A stretch of 64,000 bases of DNA from QHXN01 sp032162705 (GTDB taxonomy: Bacteria; Acidobacteriota; Blastocatellia; Pyrinomonadales; Pyrinomonadaceae), in assembly GCA_032162705.1 (NCBI GenBank), contig JAVRON010000095.1, positions 6,401 through 70,400 of the forward strand, read 5' to 3'. Shown here in pieces: positions 7,898 through 16,269 of the stretch. A program made the translations under genes and the position numbers. Within the stretch, counting starts at the first letter, position 1. Every line of letters starts with the position of its first letter. The notes beneath the pieces were generated by a model. It ran no database searches, was not told where the DNA came from, and saw nothing but the letters and a program-made list of their open reading frames with translations.

Positions 7898-9703
7898 CTA
7901 CCCTCTGCTTTTCGCGGGAGGCAAGATTTCCGGTGGAAAAAGTTTCGGCCAGCGCTCGCCCAGACGCAGGCGCACGATGTCTTCCACCTCGTCTGCCGCG
8001 GCACACTCAAGGCACTCGGCGGCAATCGCCTCCGCCTCTTTCAGCTCAAGCCCGGCGATGGTGCGACGGACGCGCGGGATGGCTGTCGGCGACATGCTCA
8101 ACTCGCGAGCGCCCAATCCCAGAAGGACGGCGGCGTAGGCGGGCGAAGCCGCCATCTCTCCGCAGACCACCGAAGGGATTCCAGCGCCGCGTGCCGCGTC
8201 GAGCGTGCGGCGGATGCTCTGCAAGACGGCGGGGTGGAGCGAGCGGAACCAGTCGGCCACTTCGTCGTTGCCGCGGTCAACGGCGAGCGTGTACTGCACA
8301 AGGTCATTAGTGCCGAGGCTGAAGAAGTCAACCTCGCGTGCGAGCTTATCGGCGACCAGCACCGCCGACGGAACTTCGATCATCGCGCCCAAGCGGATGG
8401 AACCCGTCTCCTTCCCTTCGGCTTCGAGCCGCGAACGCTCCTCTTCGATAATCGCGCGCGCGCGTCGCACGTCCGTCACATCCGAGACCATCGGAAGCAC
8501 GAGGTCGATGCACCCCTTTGCGGCGGCACGCAGAACGGCGCGCGCCTGCGTGCGGAGCACATCGGGTCTTTGCAGACAGAAGCGTATCGCCCGCAGCCCG
8601 AGCGCGGGGTTGCGCTCCTCCACTGCGTCGAGTCGTGATAAAGGCAGCTTGTCGCCGCCCAAGTCGAAGAGCCTGACCGTCACCCCGTCCTCGCCCGCGA
8701 TGCCCGCCAACTCCACATACGCATCGTACTGCTCGTCCTCGTCGGGCATCGTGCCGCGATGCGAGAGTAGAAACTCTGAGCGGAAGAGTCCGATGCCGCG
8801 CGCGCCGTAGAGGCTCACCCACTCGTACTCGACCGGCAGCTCGACGTTGGCGCGCAGAGTCACCCCGACGCGGTCGCGCGTCAAGAGCGGCGCGTGCAAG
8901 TCTTCCGTCGTTGCCGTGCGCGCGGGAACCTCTCGCGCGGCACGCGTCTCGGCCCCGCATTGTTCGAGTGTCGCCTTCTCGGGATGGAGGACGACTTCGC
9001 CGCGGCCCGCGTCGATGACGACCGTGTCGCCCGTGCGCGCCGCGCGATAGAAGTCGCGCAGACCGACGATGGCCGGAATGCCTAAGCCGCGGGCGATGAT
9101 GGCCGTGTGCGAAGTCCAGCCACCGACATCAGTGGCGATCGCCTTGATGTGCGTGAAGTCCAGCTCGGCGAGGGTCGAGGGCATCAGCTCCTCGGCGACG
9201 ACGACGGCGTCCTCCGTCAGACGCCGCCCGCCCATGCTCTCGCCGGAGAGGGCGACGAGCAGGCGACGCGTCACATCCTCGATGTCGGAGCTGCGCTCGC
9301 GCAGGTAGTCATCCTTGATCTCGTCATAGACGGCAAGCAGACGGTCTGTGACGACCTTGACGGCCCACTCGCTGCCGACCTGCTCGGAGCGGATGACGGC
9401 CTCGACATCCTCTTTGAGCTTGCGGTCTTCGAGCATCAAGAGATGCGCGTCGAAGATGTATGAGTGCTCGTCGCCGAGCGTGCGCGCGGCGCGTTTTTTG
9501 AGCGCGAGGAGTTGACGGCGCGCGAGTCGCATGGCCGCGCGGTAGCGGCGCACCTCGCGCTCGACCTCCGCCGTGTCGAGCGTCGTGCGGTAGATGCTGT
9601 GACGCCCGCCGCTGTGTATGCGTAGCACACGACCCGCCGCCGTCCCATCCGAGACGGCGATGCCATTCCAATGCTGCTCGCGCCTGTCTCTCCTCTTCGT
9701 CAC
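7898..9703 (-). CDS. ptsI: Phosphoenolpyruvate-protein phosphotransferase, enzyme I
   Basis: Transfers phosphate from PEP to HPr. The 601-residue length suits enzyme I. Visible are the N-terminal HPr-binding region, the phospho-histidine loop 'GGWTSHTAIIARGLGIPA' with His199, and the TIM-barrel C-domain with 'RSEFL', 'DLGGDK' and 'SLGTNDLVQYTLAVDRGN' (PEP/Mg binding). Start is GTG at 9703, overlapping the ptsH stop in GTGA and preceded by a purine-rich GGAAGAG. No sugar EIIBC is nearby, so it probably feeds a regulatory relay with HPr and the EIIA-Man protein next door. Confidence 0.95.
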   Translation of the reverse strand: MTKRRDRREQHWNGIAVSDGTAAGRVLRIHSGGRHSIYRTTLDTAEVEREVRRYRAAMRLARRQLLALKKRAARTLGDEHSYIFDAHLLMLEDRKLKEDVEAVIRSEQVGSEWAVKVVTDRLLAVYDEIKDDYLRERSSDIEDVTRRLLVALSGESMGGRRLTEDAVVVAEELMPSTLAELDFTHIKAIATDVGGWTSHTAIIARGLGIPAIVGLRDFYRAARTGDTVVIDAGRGEVVLHPEKATLEQCGAETRAAREVPARTATTEDLHAPLLTRDRVGVTLRANVELPVEYEWVSLYGARGIGLFRSEFLLSHRGTMPDEDEQYDAYVELAGIAGEDGVTVRLFDLGGDKLPLSRLDAVEERNPALGLRAIRFCLQRPDVLRTQARAVLRAAAKGCIDLVLPMVSDVTDVRRARAIIEEERSRLEAEGKETGSIRLGAMIEVPSAVLVADKLAREVDFFSLGTNDLVQYTLAVDRGNDEVADWFRSLHPAVLQSIRRTLDAARGAGIPSVVCGEMAASPAYAAVLLGLGARELSMSPTAIPRVRRTIAGLELKEAEAIAAECLECAAADEVEDIVRLRLGERWPKLFPPEILPPAKSRG

Positions 9704-9978
9704 TCTTCCTCTTCCCCGAAGCCCCCGGAAATCAGACGGCAGAGCGCGTCGAGCGCCGTCTGCTCATCCGTGCCCTCGGCCATGATTATCAACTCCGTCC
9801 CGAGCGAGGCGGCAAGCATCAGCACACTCAAGATCGACTTCGCGTCGGCATCACCGCTGCGGTCGAGCCGCACGAGGCGCAGCGTCGAGCGGAACGCCGT
9901 GGCAGTCCGCACGAGCTTCGCCGCGGCACGCGCGTGCAGCCCCAAACGGTTCACAATCGTGACTCGGCACTCGACCAC
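9700..9978 (-). CDS. ptsH: Phosphocarrier HPr
   Basis: This 92-residue HPr has the phosphorylation site His15 in 'NRLGLHARAAAKLV' and a serine at position 48 in 'DAKSILSVLML', matching Ser46 of classical HPr, the target of HPr kinase (encoded at 11619-12641). The acidic EEEE tail overlaps the enzyme I start. Presence of both sites argues for dual control by PEP-dependent and ATP-dependent phosphorylation. Confidence 0.93.
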   Translation of the reverse strand: MVECRVTIVNRLGLHARAAAKLVRTATAFRSTLRLVRLDRSGDADAKSILSVLMLAASLGTELIIMAEGTDEQTALDALCRLISGGFGEEEE

Positions 9979-10005
9979 TTTTAACTCTTGCGCCCCAGGC
10001 CCGTT

Positions 10006-10452
10006 CTAACTCTTGCGCTCTCCGCCCGCGAGCAATTCACCGGCGAGATAAATCCCCTGCCGTCCCTGCTCGCGGACGAGGCGGGCCACGTCGTCGAGTT
10101 GCTCACCGCCCTGCTGGCTCGCGAGCTTGATGACCATCGGTAGATTGACGCCCGTGACCACCTCGACCTCGCCCTGCTGGAGAAACATCGAGGCGATGTT
10201 TGTCGGCGTCCCGCCGAACATGTCGGTCATCATCAGGACGCCGCCGCCTTCGGAGACGCGCTCGATGGCTCGCCTGATCTCGTTCTTGGCGGCCTCCACG
10301 TCGTCGTGCCAGCCGATGGAGACGGCCGTGATATGTTTGACGTGCCCGATGATTGTCTCGGCTGCGGACAGAAGCTCGTTCGCCACCTGACCATGCGAGA
10401 CAATCACACCGGCCACGCGACGCGATGCGCCCTCTTTCGTCTTATCAGGCAT
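10006..10452 (-). CDS. PTS EIIA component, mannose/fructose-subfamily (ManX-type)
   Basis: The 148-residue protein begins 'RRVAGVIVSHGQVANELL' with the phosphoaccepting His20. It continues with 'GGGVLMMTDMFGGTPTNIAS' and 'VVTGVNLPMVIKLA', hallmarks of the EIIA-Man fold. It lacks the EIIB, IIC and IID partners found in sugar uptake systems. In proteobacteria with this gene order such lone EIIA-Man proteins are regulatory outputs of HPr. It sits between rapZ and ptsH, in the same direction, 27 bases upstream of ptsH. Confidence 0.9.
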   Translation of the reverse strand: MPDKTKEGASRRVAGVIVSHGQVANELLSAAETIIGHVKHITAVSIGWHDDVEAAKNEIRRAIERVSEGGGVLMMTDMFGGTPTNIASMFLQQGEVEVVTGVNLPMVIKLASQQGGEQLDDVARLVREQGRQGIYLAGELLAGGERKS

Positions 10453-10569
10453 CTTGGCCCCTCCGCCGCAAAGGATACACGCGCTTGCTCGCCCCGTTAG
10501 GAATCATTCCACCCTGCCTTCTCTCTACTTCTGTGCGCCTTCTGCTTAGAATGCCTAACAAACCCCAAA

Positions 10570-10661
10570 ATTAGCCACCGAGACACTGAGACACAGAGTT
10601 AATAAAGAAGGATTGTTGGACATACTTTTTTCATTCTTCTCTGTGTCTCCGTGGCTAATTT
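10570..10661. repeat. Inverted-repeat hairpin element, ACACTGAG/CTCTGTGT type
   Basis: The left arm (10570-10598, TTAGCCACCGAGACACTGAG...) and the right arm (10636-10661, ...CTCTGTGTCTCCGTGGCTAA) are imperfectly complementary around an AT-rich centre. It lies between EIIA-Man and rapZ, two bases past the rapZ stop, and might act as a transcript end or stability hairpin. Similar arms occur at 27411-27502. Confidence 0.75.
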
Positions 10662-10663
10662 GG

Positions 10664-11626
10664 TTAGGTGCTCTTAATCGTTTTTGCCTTCCGTTTACCT
10701 GTCTCTGCCTTCTGCTTTTTCGTCTTACCTACGTCACGATGGACGGCGGTCGCCTCATAGCCTTCGCGGCGGAGATGGCGAGCGATGACGTTGGCGATCA
10801 TCACCGAGCGGTGACGGCCACCCGTGCAGCCGATGCCGATGGTGACATAGGACTTCCCCTCGCGCCTGTATAGAGGCAGGAGGTAGTCGATCAGTTCCGT
10901 AAACCGTCGGGCGGTCTCGCGCACCTCTTCGCTGGCATTAAGGAAGCGGACGACGCGCGGGTCATGCCCGGAGAGGTCGCGCAGCCCCGGCACGAAGTGC
11001 GGGTTCGGCAGGTGGCGCACGTCGAAGAGGAGGTCTACGTCGTGCGGGCTGCCGTGCTTGTAGCCGAAGCTGTAGACTTGCACGCGCATCTGCGCGCCGC
11101 CGTCGGGCCCCGCGCTGAAACGCTCGATGAGAAGACGGCGAAGCGTGTGAACGGTGTGGCTCGACGTGTCGATAACCTGATCGGCGAGCGCGCGTATCTC
11201 TGACATCGCCGCGCGCTCGCGGCGAATGGATTCGAGCAGCCCTTCGCCCGCCTCCGCCGGATGGGGCCGACGGGTCTCGCTGAAGCGACGCATGAGCGCT
11301 TCGTCCGACGCCTCGAAGAAGAGCACGCTGACGCGCAGGCCCGACGCACGAAGCTCGCCGAGTCTTTCGGGGAACTCACTCAGGAAGCTGCCCTCGCGGA
11401 TGTCGATGACGAGGGCGGCGCGCTCGATGTGTGGGCGATTATGGTCTTCGGGACGGACGAGCCGCGCGAAGGTCGGCAGAAGCATCAGCGGCAAGTTGTC
11501 CACACAGAAGTAGCCGAGGTCTTCAAACGCGTTCGTCGCCGAAGACATCCCCGAGCCGCTCAAGCCCGTGATGATGACCACGTCCGGCTCGCCCGTCGCG
11601 CTGCCCTCCTGTCTCTTCTCAATCAT
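10664..11626 (-). CDS. rapZ: RapZ/YvcJ-type nucleotide-binding protein (altered Walker A)
   Basis: Family members bind nucleotides and, in E. coli, steer small-RNA decay controlling amino-sugar synthesis. The 320-residue protein has the P-loop region 'GLSGSGMSSATNAFEDLGYF' at residues 21-40 and the C-terminal 'IGIGCTGGRHRSV' block. The invariant Walker lysine is Met27. ATG at 11626 was chosen; it overlaps the hprK stop by 8 bases. An upstream in-frame start at 11677 would lie deep in hprK. The C-terminus ends in a Lys/Thr-rich tail ('KTKKQKAETGKRKAKT'). Order hprK-rapZ-EIIA-ptsH is the classic sigma-54 cluster. Confidence 0.9.
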   Translation of the reverse strand: MIEKRQEGSATGEPDVVIITGLSGSGMSSATNAFEDLGYFCVDNLPLMLLPTFARLVRPEDHNRPHIERAALVIDIREGSFLSEFPERLGELRASGLRVSVLFFEASDEALMRRFSETRRPHPAEAGEGLLESIRRERAAMSEIRALADQVIDTSSHTVHTLRRLLIERFSAGPDGGAQMRVQVYSFGYKHGSPHDVDLLFDVRHLPNPHFVPGLRDLSGHDPRVVRFLNASEEVRETARRFTELIDYLLPLYRREGKSYVTIGIGCTGGRHRSVMIANVIARHLRREGYEATAVHRDVGKTKKQKAETGKRKAKTIKST

Positions 11627-12641
11627 CCGCCGCTTCGCCGCTCCCTTCCCTGTCCACCGTGCCACGCCGCCGCGCATCGGATGCTCTCAACATTCCCGCG
11701 TGCCGCTCGACAAGTCTCTGCGCCGCATTGTAACCGCGCAGGCGGGAGAGGTGAACGCGCACGGCCGTCTCGACGAGCGTCGCGAGGTTTCGTCCGGGGC
11801 TGACGGGCAGGACGAAATAGGGCACGGCGACGCCGAGGATATCGACGGTGCGCGCTTCGAGGCCGAGGCGGTCTATCTCGGTCGCATCCTCCCAACGTTC
11901 GAGCCTGATATTGAGTCCGATCAGCTTCGGGCCGCTTATGGCCGAGACGCCGAACAGCTCGCGTATGTTGAGAATGCCGAGACCGCGAATCTCCATGTGC
12001 TCGCGCAGGAGGTCGGGCGTGTTGCCGACGAGCTGACCGGGTCGTCTGCGACGTATCTCGACGAGGTCGTCGGCGACGAGCTGATGCCCGCGCATGATGA
12101 GGTCGAGCGCACACTCAGACTTGCCGACTCCCGAATTGCCCTCGATGAGTACGCCGAGTCCATAGAGGTCTAAGAGCACTCCGTGGCGCGTCCCGCGCGG
12201 GGCGAGCGCCTCTTCCAGATACTCTGTGACGGCGGTGATGGCGACCGAGCTGACGAGCGGCGTCTGGATGAGCGGGAGCGCCGAGGCTTCGGCGGCCTCG
12301 ATCAGCTCGACGGGTGGAGTCAGCCCCGTGGTGATGAGGACGCATGAGATTTTCTCAAGCTCCAAACGCCCGACGGCCGCGCGCTTCTCTTCCGCAGAGA
12401 GTTGTCCGAGATACTGCAACTCGCTCTGGCCGATAATCTGCACGCGCCCTTCGTGGACGTAGTGCGTGAAGCCCGCGAGCGCGAGGCCCAGCTTCTGGAT
12501 GCGCGGCGTCTTTATTCGGCGCGACTCAGCACCGCGAGCGCCCGCGATGAAACCCAGTTGCAGGTGCTCGGGCGCGCTGGCGACGAACGCGCCGACCGTG
12601 ATCGAAGGATTTTCGCCGGTGTTATCCGGGGTAGGTTGCAT
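11619..12641 (-). CDS. hprK: HPr kinase/phosphorylase
   Basis: Phosphorylates and dephosphorylates the regulatory serine of HPr. The 340-residue product has the N-terminal domain and a C-terminal kinase domain with His153 ('RHGVLLDLYG'), Walker A 'GNSGVGKS' at 168-175, 'ADDLVEIRR' and the signature 'LEIRGLGILNIRELFG'-like stretch. ATG at 12641 has GAGAG about 10 bases upstream and replaces the longer TTG frame (12698). It overlaps rapZ by 8 bases. Confidence 0.93.
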   Translation of the reverse strand: MQPTPDNTGENPSITVGAFVASAPEHLQLGFIAGARGAESRRIKTPRIQKLGLALAGFTHYVHEGRVQIIGQSELQYLGQLSAEEKRAAVGRLELEKISCVLITTGLTPPVELIEAAEASALPLIQTPLVSSVAITAVTEYLEEALAPRGTRHGVLLDLYGLGVLIEGNSGVGKSECALDLIMRGHQLVADDLVEIRRRRPGQLVGNTPDLLREHMEIRGLGILNIRELFGVSAISGPKLIGLNIRLERWEDATEIDRLGLEARTVDILGVAVPYFVLPVSPGRNLATLVETAVRVHLSRLRGYNAAQRLVERHAGMLRASDARRRGTVDREGSGEAADD

Positions 12642-12812
12642 CGTGTAACTCTCTCGGACGCTTGCGACCGAGTTGGAGCCTCTGGCGCTCACCTGCAAAA
12701 CGTTTGAGCACGGGACGCGGCGCAGAGAAAGACGCGGCGATTATAAATCCACCGCGACCGGCAGATAAACAGTTCGCCGCGTCCGAAGCGCTTCAAAGTC
12801 CGTTGAGTGGCT

Positions 12813-13373
12813 TCAAGGCTGGATCAGCCCGTAGTTGCCGTCCTTGCGCTTGTAGAGCACGCTCAGGCGCGAGGTGTCCGCGTCGCGGAAGACGACGAAC
12901 TGGTCTCCGTCTTCGGCGAGCGACATGACCGCCTCCTCCGGCGTCATGGGCTTAACGTGATAGCGGCGCGCGGCGATAATGCGCGGCTGCCGCGGCGGGT
13001 TATCGGGCGCTGCCGCCGCCTCGGCCACCAACGCAGGCTCCGGTTCAGGCGTGAGCGATGAGAGCGGCGCGGCGTTCTGCTTGCGCTCGATCATCTTCTT
13101 CTTGAGCTTGACGGCCTGCTTCTCGATCTTGTCGATGCAGCGCGTCAGCGCATGATACATGTCGGCGTCGGTGTCCTTCGCCGTCAGAGTGTGCTCGCGC
13201 CAGTGCAGAAGGATTTCGGCGATGTGACGATTCTTGACTACATCGATGATGACGTGGGCGCGGGCCGTGGTCGAACTCTCGAACAGGTGTTCGAGCTTGC
13301 CGAAGTGCTCCTCGACATGCGCGCGCAGGGCGGGCGTAACGTCGATGTGCCGCCCCGTATACTCAAACTCCAT
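12813..13373 (-). CDS. hpf: Ribosome hibernation promoting factor, long form
   Basis: Binds 30S subunits and drives 100S ribosome dimers in stationary phase. The 186-residue protein has an S30AE domain (1-100: 'MEFEYTGRHIDVTPALRAHV'), a variable linker, and the C-terminal dimerisation domain of long HPF ('RRYHVKPMTPEEAVMSLAED' to 'GLIQP'). AAGG lies upstream of the ATG. As in many genomes it follows rpoN, linking hibernation to the sigma-54/PTS block. Confidence 0.93.
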   Translation of the reverse strand: MEFEYTGRHIDVTPALRAHVEEHFGKLEHLFESSTTARAHVIIDVVKNRHIAEILLHWREHTLTAKDTDADMYHALTRCIDKIEKQAVKLKKKMIERKQNAAPLSSLTPEPEPALVAEAAAAPDNPPRQPRIIAARRYHVKPMTPEEAVMSLAEDGDQFVVFRDADTSRLSVLYKRKDGNYGLIQP

Positions 13374-13494
13374 AAGTGACCTTTCCGCCGGTGCCGGTTT
13401 CGGAGGCGGACGGGGGCTCTCGCGGTCTCTCGCCCCGAACGCACCGACTGTGCCTTGATGTTTACTGCTTAAACTTTTCCACGCTCAAGCGCGA

Positions 13495-13566
13495 GATGTT
13501 AGATGTCTGATGCTGGATGCTAGTAATGGCTTTAACACTAACATCTAGCATCTAGCATCTAGCATC
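13495..13566. repeat. 7-bp-periodic hairpin (GATGCTA units)
   Basis: The left arm 13495-13523 reads GATGTTA-GATGTCT-GATGCTG-GATGCTA-G. The right arm 13538-13566 is CTAACAT-CTAGCAT-CTAGCAT-CTAGCATC. The arms are 7-bp tandem arrays and complement each other across a 14-base loop. It abuts the rpoN stop codon (13568-13570), in the rpoN-hpf gap. Confidence 0.85.
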
Positions 13567-13567
13567 T

Positions 13568-15178
13568 TCACACGACCGCCTTGCGCTCGCGCGAGCCGGG
13601 AATCTGCATCTGGTCGCGATACTTCGCCACGGTGCGGCGCGACAGCTTGATGCCTTCCCTGACCAGAATCTTGACGACCTGATCGTCCGTGATGGGGTTG
13701 TGCGAGTCCTCTTCTTCGATCAGCTTCTTGATTCGCAGCTTGATGATGCGGGTCGAGACTTCCTCGCCCTCCTCGTTCATCATCCCTTCGGTGAAGAAGC
13801 GGCGCAGCTCGATGACGCCCTGCGGCGTATGCGCCCATTTGCGGTTAACGACGCGCGAGATCGTAGAGAGGTGCATCCCCGTGTCCTCGGCCACGTCCTT
13901 GAGCATCATCGGCTTGATGAACTGCACACCCCGGTCGAGGAAGTCGCGCTGGCGTCGAACGATGCATTCGACGACACGATAGATGGTCTGCCTCCGGTGC
14001 TCGATATTGCGGAGCAGGTCTACAGCCGAGCGCATCTTATCCTTGATGAAGTCCTTCGTCTCTTTGGTCGTCCCATCGCGGCTGAGAAGCTGCTGCATAT
14101 CCCGGCTGATGCGCAGGCGCGGCCCGCCGTCGTCGGCGAAGTAAATCTCGTATACGTCATCGACCTTTTCGATGAAGACTTCGGGCACGATCAGTATCGG
14201 CTCTTCAGAAGAGTAGCGGCGGCCCGGATACGGGTCGAGCTTGCGTATGTGTTGCAGCTCTTCGACAAGGTCTTTGACCTCGACGCCGATCTGCTTGGCG
14301 AGGTTCGGCAGCTTGTGCTGCTGGAGGTCGGAGAGCGGGTGTTCGCTGATGAGCCGCGCGGCGAGGCAATTCTCTGCCCCGCGCGGGCATGCGTCGCCGC
14401 CGAGCACTTTGAGCTGGACGAGCAGACACTCGCGCGCGTTGCGTGCGCCGCAGCCCACTGGGTCGAGATGCAGGACGATCTGGCGTGCTTCCTCGACGCG
14501 TTCCGGCGTGCATCTGCTCTGCTCCGCCATCTCCTCGTTTGACGCATTGAGACGGCCATCTCCGTCGAGGTTCCCGATAACGCATTCACAGACGGAGACG
14601 AGGTCTTCGCTGATCTGCGCCATGTGAAGCTGCCATTCGAGGTGCTCTGAGAGCGAAGGCGCACGCGTCAGGAATTGCTCGAAGGTCGGCGCATCCTCTT
14701 TGTATTCGTACTCCTGCGTCTTGTAGCCGGGGTCGAGGTAGTCTTGAAACTCACGCCCGAAGTCGATCTCCTCGAAGGCGTCGGAGGGCTGCTCGACCGC
14801 TTCAACGTCGTCGCCGAACTCTTCCGCGCGTTCGACCTCTTTCGCCTCGAAAGTATCAGGCGTCTCGAACGCGTCCGCCGCGCGGAGGTCGCCCTCGCCG
14901 TTGGCCGAGGCGAGATTGCCGTTGAGAGAATCAGGCAGCGCGGCATCGACCGGCGGGGCGTCGTCGAGTCCACCGGCGAGCTGGTCGATGATGTCCTTTT
15001 CGATCTCGCGCTGCTCGTCCTGCGTCTGCACCTCTTCGAGGATGGGGTTTTCCAGAAGCTGCTGCTGGATCAGGTCGCTCAGTTCGAGCGTGGTCATTTG
15101 CAACATCTCGATGCGCTGGCGCAACTGCGGCGTCAGGACGAGTCGCTGCGAGAGACTGGTGGTGAGCTTGACCGACAT
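13568..15178 (-). CDS. rpoN: RNA polymerase sigma-54 factor
   Basis: Directs RNA polymerase to -24/-12 promoters with enhancer-binding ATPases. The 536-residue protein shows region I ('SQRLVLTPQLRQRIEMLQM'), a Gln/Leu-rich stretch with 'LLENPILEE', an acidic region II (about 70-150), the core-binding domain, and the RpoN box 'SRRTVAKYRDQMQIPGS' near the C-terminus. It is downstream of lptB in the conserved lptB-rpoN-hpf order. Confidence 0.95.
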   Translation of the reverse strand: MSVKLTTSLSQRLVLTPQLRQRIEMLQMTTLELSDLIQQQLLENPILEEVQTQDEQREIEKDIIDQLAGGLDDAPPVDAALPDSLNGNLASANGEGDLRAADAFETPDTFEAKEVERAEEFGDDVEAVEQPSDAFEEIDFGREFQDYLDPGYKTQEYEYKEDAPTFEQFLTRAPSLSEHLEWQLHMAQISEDLVSVCECVIGNLDGDGRLNASNEEMAEQSRCTPERVEEARQIVLHLDPVGCGARNARECLLVQLKVLGGDACPRGAENCLAARLISEHPLSDLQQHKLPNLAKQIGVEVKDLVEELQHIRKLDPYPGRRYSSEEPILIVPEVFIEKVDDVYEIYFADDGGPRLRISRDMQQLLSRDGTTKETKDFIKDKMRSAVDLLRNIEHRRQTIYRVVECIVRRQRDFLDRGVQFIKPMMLKDVAEDTGMHLSTISRVVNRKWAHTPQGVIELRRFFTEGMMNEEGEEVSTRIIKLRIKKLIEEEDSHNPITDDQVVKILVREGIKLSRRTVAKYRDQMQIPGSRERKAVV

Positions 15179-15251
15179 GCTTCTACAAACTACTTGCGCC
15201 TTAAATTATCGGGTTATGGGTTTCAAGAAACCGTCGAGCGGTTCGGGAGAG

Positions 15252-15279
15252 ATTATAGCAGAAAGTAGACAGTAGTCAG
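15252..15279 (-). promoter_or_regulatory. Candidate rpoN promoter using a repeat-derived -35
   Basis: On the minus strand TATAAT (15257-15252) is preceded by CTGACT (15279-15274) with a 16-base spacer. The -35-like box lies inside the 7-bp repeat array. It would start transcription near 15245, some 65 bases before the rpoN ATG. Confidence 0.4.
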
Positions 15280-15380
15280 TAGACAGTAGTCAGTAGAAAA
15301 ACCTTCTTCAGCGAATCACCCAGATGTTAACGGCTGCGTCCGTGGCGCGGAGCGCTACTGTCTACTGTCTACTGTCTACT
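15264..15380. repeat. 7-bp-periodic inverted repeats (AGTAGAC / CTACTGT units)
   Basis: The left array 15264-15296 is AGTAGAC-AGTAGTC-AGTAGAC-AGTAGTC-AGTAG. The right array 15355-15380 is CTACTGT repeated three times plus CTACT. They are mutually complementary and separated by 58 bases. It occupies the lptB-rpoN gap, ending 7 bases before the lptB stop. Confidence 0.85.
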
Positions 15381-15387
15381 TTCCCTG

Positions 15388-16191
15388 TCACATGCGGAAC
15401 TTCTCGCCGAGGTAGAGGTGGCGCACCTCTTCATCTTCCGTCAACTGGAGCGGTGCGCCCGAGCGGAAGATGTGTCCGTCGGCCATGATGTAGGCGCGGT
15501 CGGTGACACCGAGCGTCTCGCGCACGTTGTGGTCGGTGATGAGGATGCCGATGCCGCGCCGTCGTAGATAGAGGATCATCTGTTGGATGTCATCGACGGC
15601 CTTCGGGTCGATACCGGCGAAAGGCTCGTCGAGGAGGATGAACTGCGGCTCGGTGGCGAGCGCGCGTGCGATCTCGGTGCGGCGGCGCTCGCCGCCCGAC
15701 AAGGCGTCGGCGCGCGTGTTGCGTACGTGCTGGATGCCGAACTCCGCGAGCAGCTCTTCCAGACGCTTCAGGCGCTCGCCGCGTCGCAGACCCATCGTCT
15801 CCAGCACGGCGAGAATGTTTTCCGAGGCCGTCATCCTTCGGAAGACCGAAGGCTCCTGCGGCAGGTAGCCGACGCCGAGTCGCGCGCGCAGGTACATCGG
15901 GAGCTTCGTCACATCGCGCCCGGCGAGCGTGATACGCCCCGCGTTCGGACGCTCAAGCCCCATAATCATGTAGAAGGTCGTCGTCTTCCCCGCCCCGTTC
16001 GCCCCTAGGAGTCCCACCACCTCGCCCGGCTCGACGTGCAAGCTCACACCGTCCACCACGCGCCGCCTGCCGTAATATTTCACCAGCTCGAACGCGGCGA
16101 GCGCCTCCGGCGTCGGCACGTGGCGGTCACGCGCCTCAAGCCTCTCTGCTGCCGCTCCGTTAACCGTTTCGATGATCTCTTCAGTCGCCAT
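15388..16191 (-). CDS. lptB: LPS export ABC transporter ATPase
   Basis: Powers lipopolysaccharide extraction with LptFG. The 267-residue protein has Walker A 'GLLGANGAGKTTTFYMIMG', Q-loop 'GYLPQEPSVFRRM', signature 'LSGGERRRTEIARALA', Walker B 'FILLDEPFAGIDP', switch His 'ITDHNVRETL', and the LptB ending 'EEVRHLYLGEKF'. ATG at 16191 is used; the longer frame would translate the upstream 7-bp repeat. LptF/G are not in this window. The preceding gene encodes the LptC/LptA partner. Confidence 0.93.
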   Translation of the reverse strand: MATEEIIETVNGAAAERLEARDRHVPTPEALAAFELVKYYGRRRVVDGVSLHVEPGEVVGLLGANGAGKTTTFYMIMGLERPNAGRITLAGRDVTKLPMYLRARLGVGYLPQEPSVFRRMTASENILAVLETMGLRRGERLKRLEELLAEFGIQHVRNTRADALSGGERRRTEIARALATEPQFILLDEPFAGIDPKAVDDIQQMILYLRRRGIGILITDHNVRETLGVTDRAYIMADGHIFRSGAPLQLTEDEEVRHLYLGEKFRM

Positions 16192-16200
16192 TTCTGGAAG

Positions 16201-16269
16201 GTGATAAGTGATGAGTGATAAGAAACTGCCTTGCCTTCTTCTTAACACTCAACACTCATTACTTATCAC
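16201..16269. repeat. 7-bp-periodic hairpin (GTGATAA units)
   Basis: The left arm is GTGATAA-GTGATGA-GTGATAA-GAA (16201-16224). The right arm 16237-16269 is a degenerate complement (...ACACTCATTACTTATCAC). It fills the 74-base gap between lptB and the LptC-LptA gene. The TGA that ends the upstream gene (16268-16266) is part of the repeat. Confidence 0.85.

Noticed and set aside
13495..13566. CRISPR-like short repeats
   Set aside because: Units are 7 bp, contiguous, with no unique spacers; no cas genes in the window.
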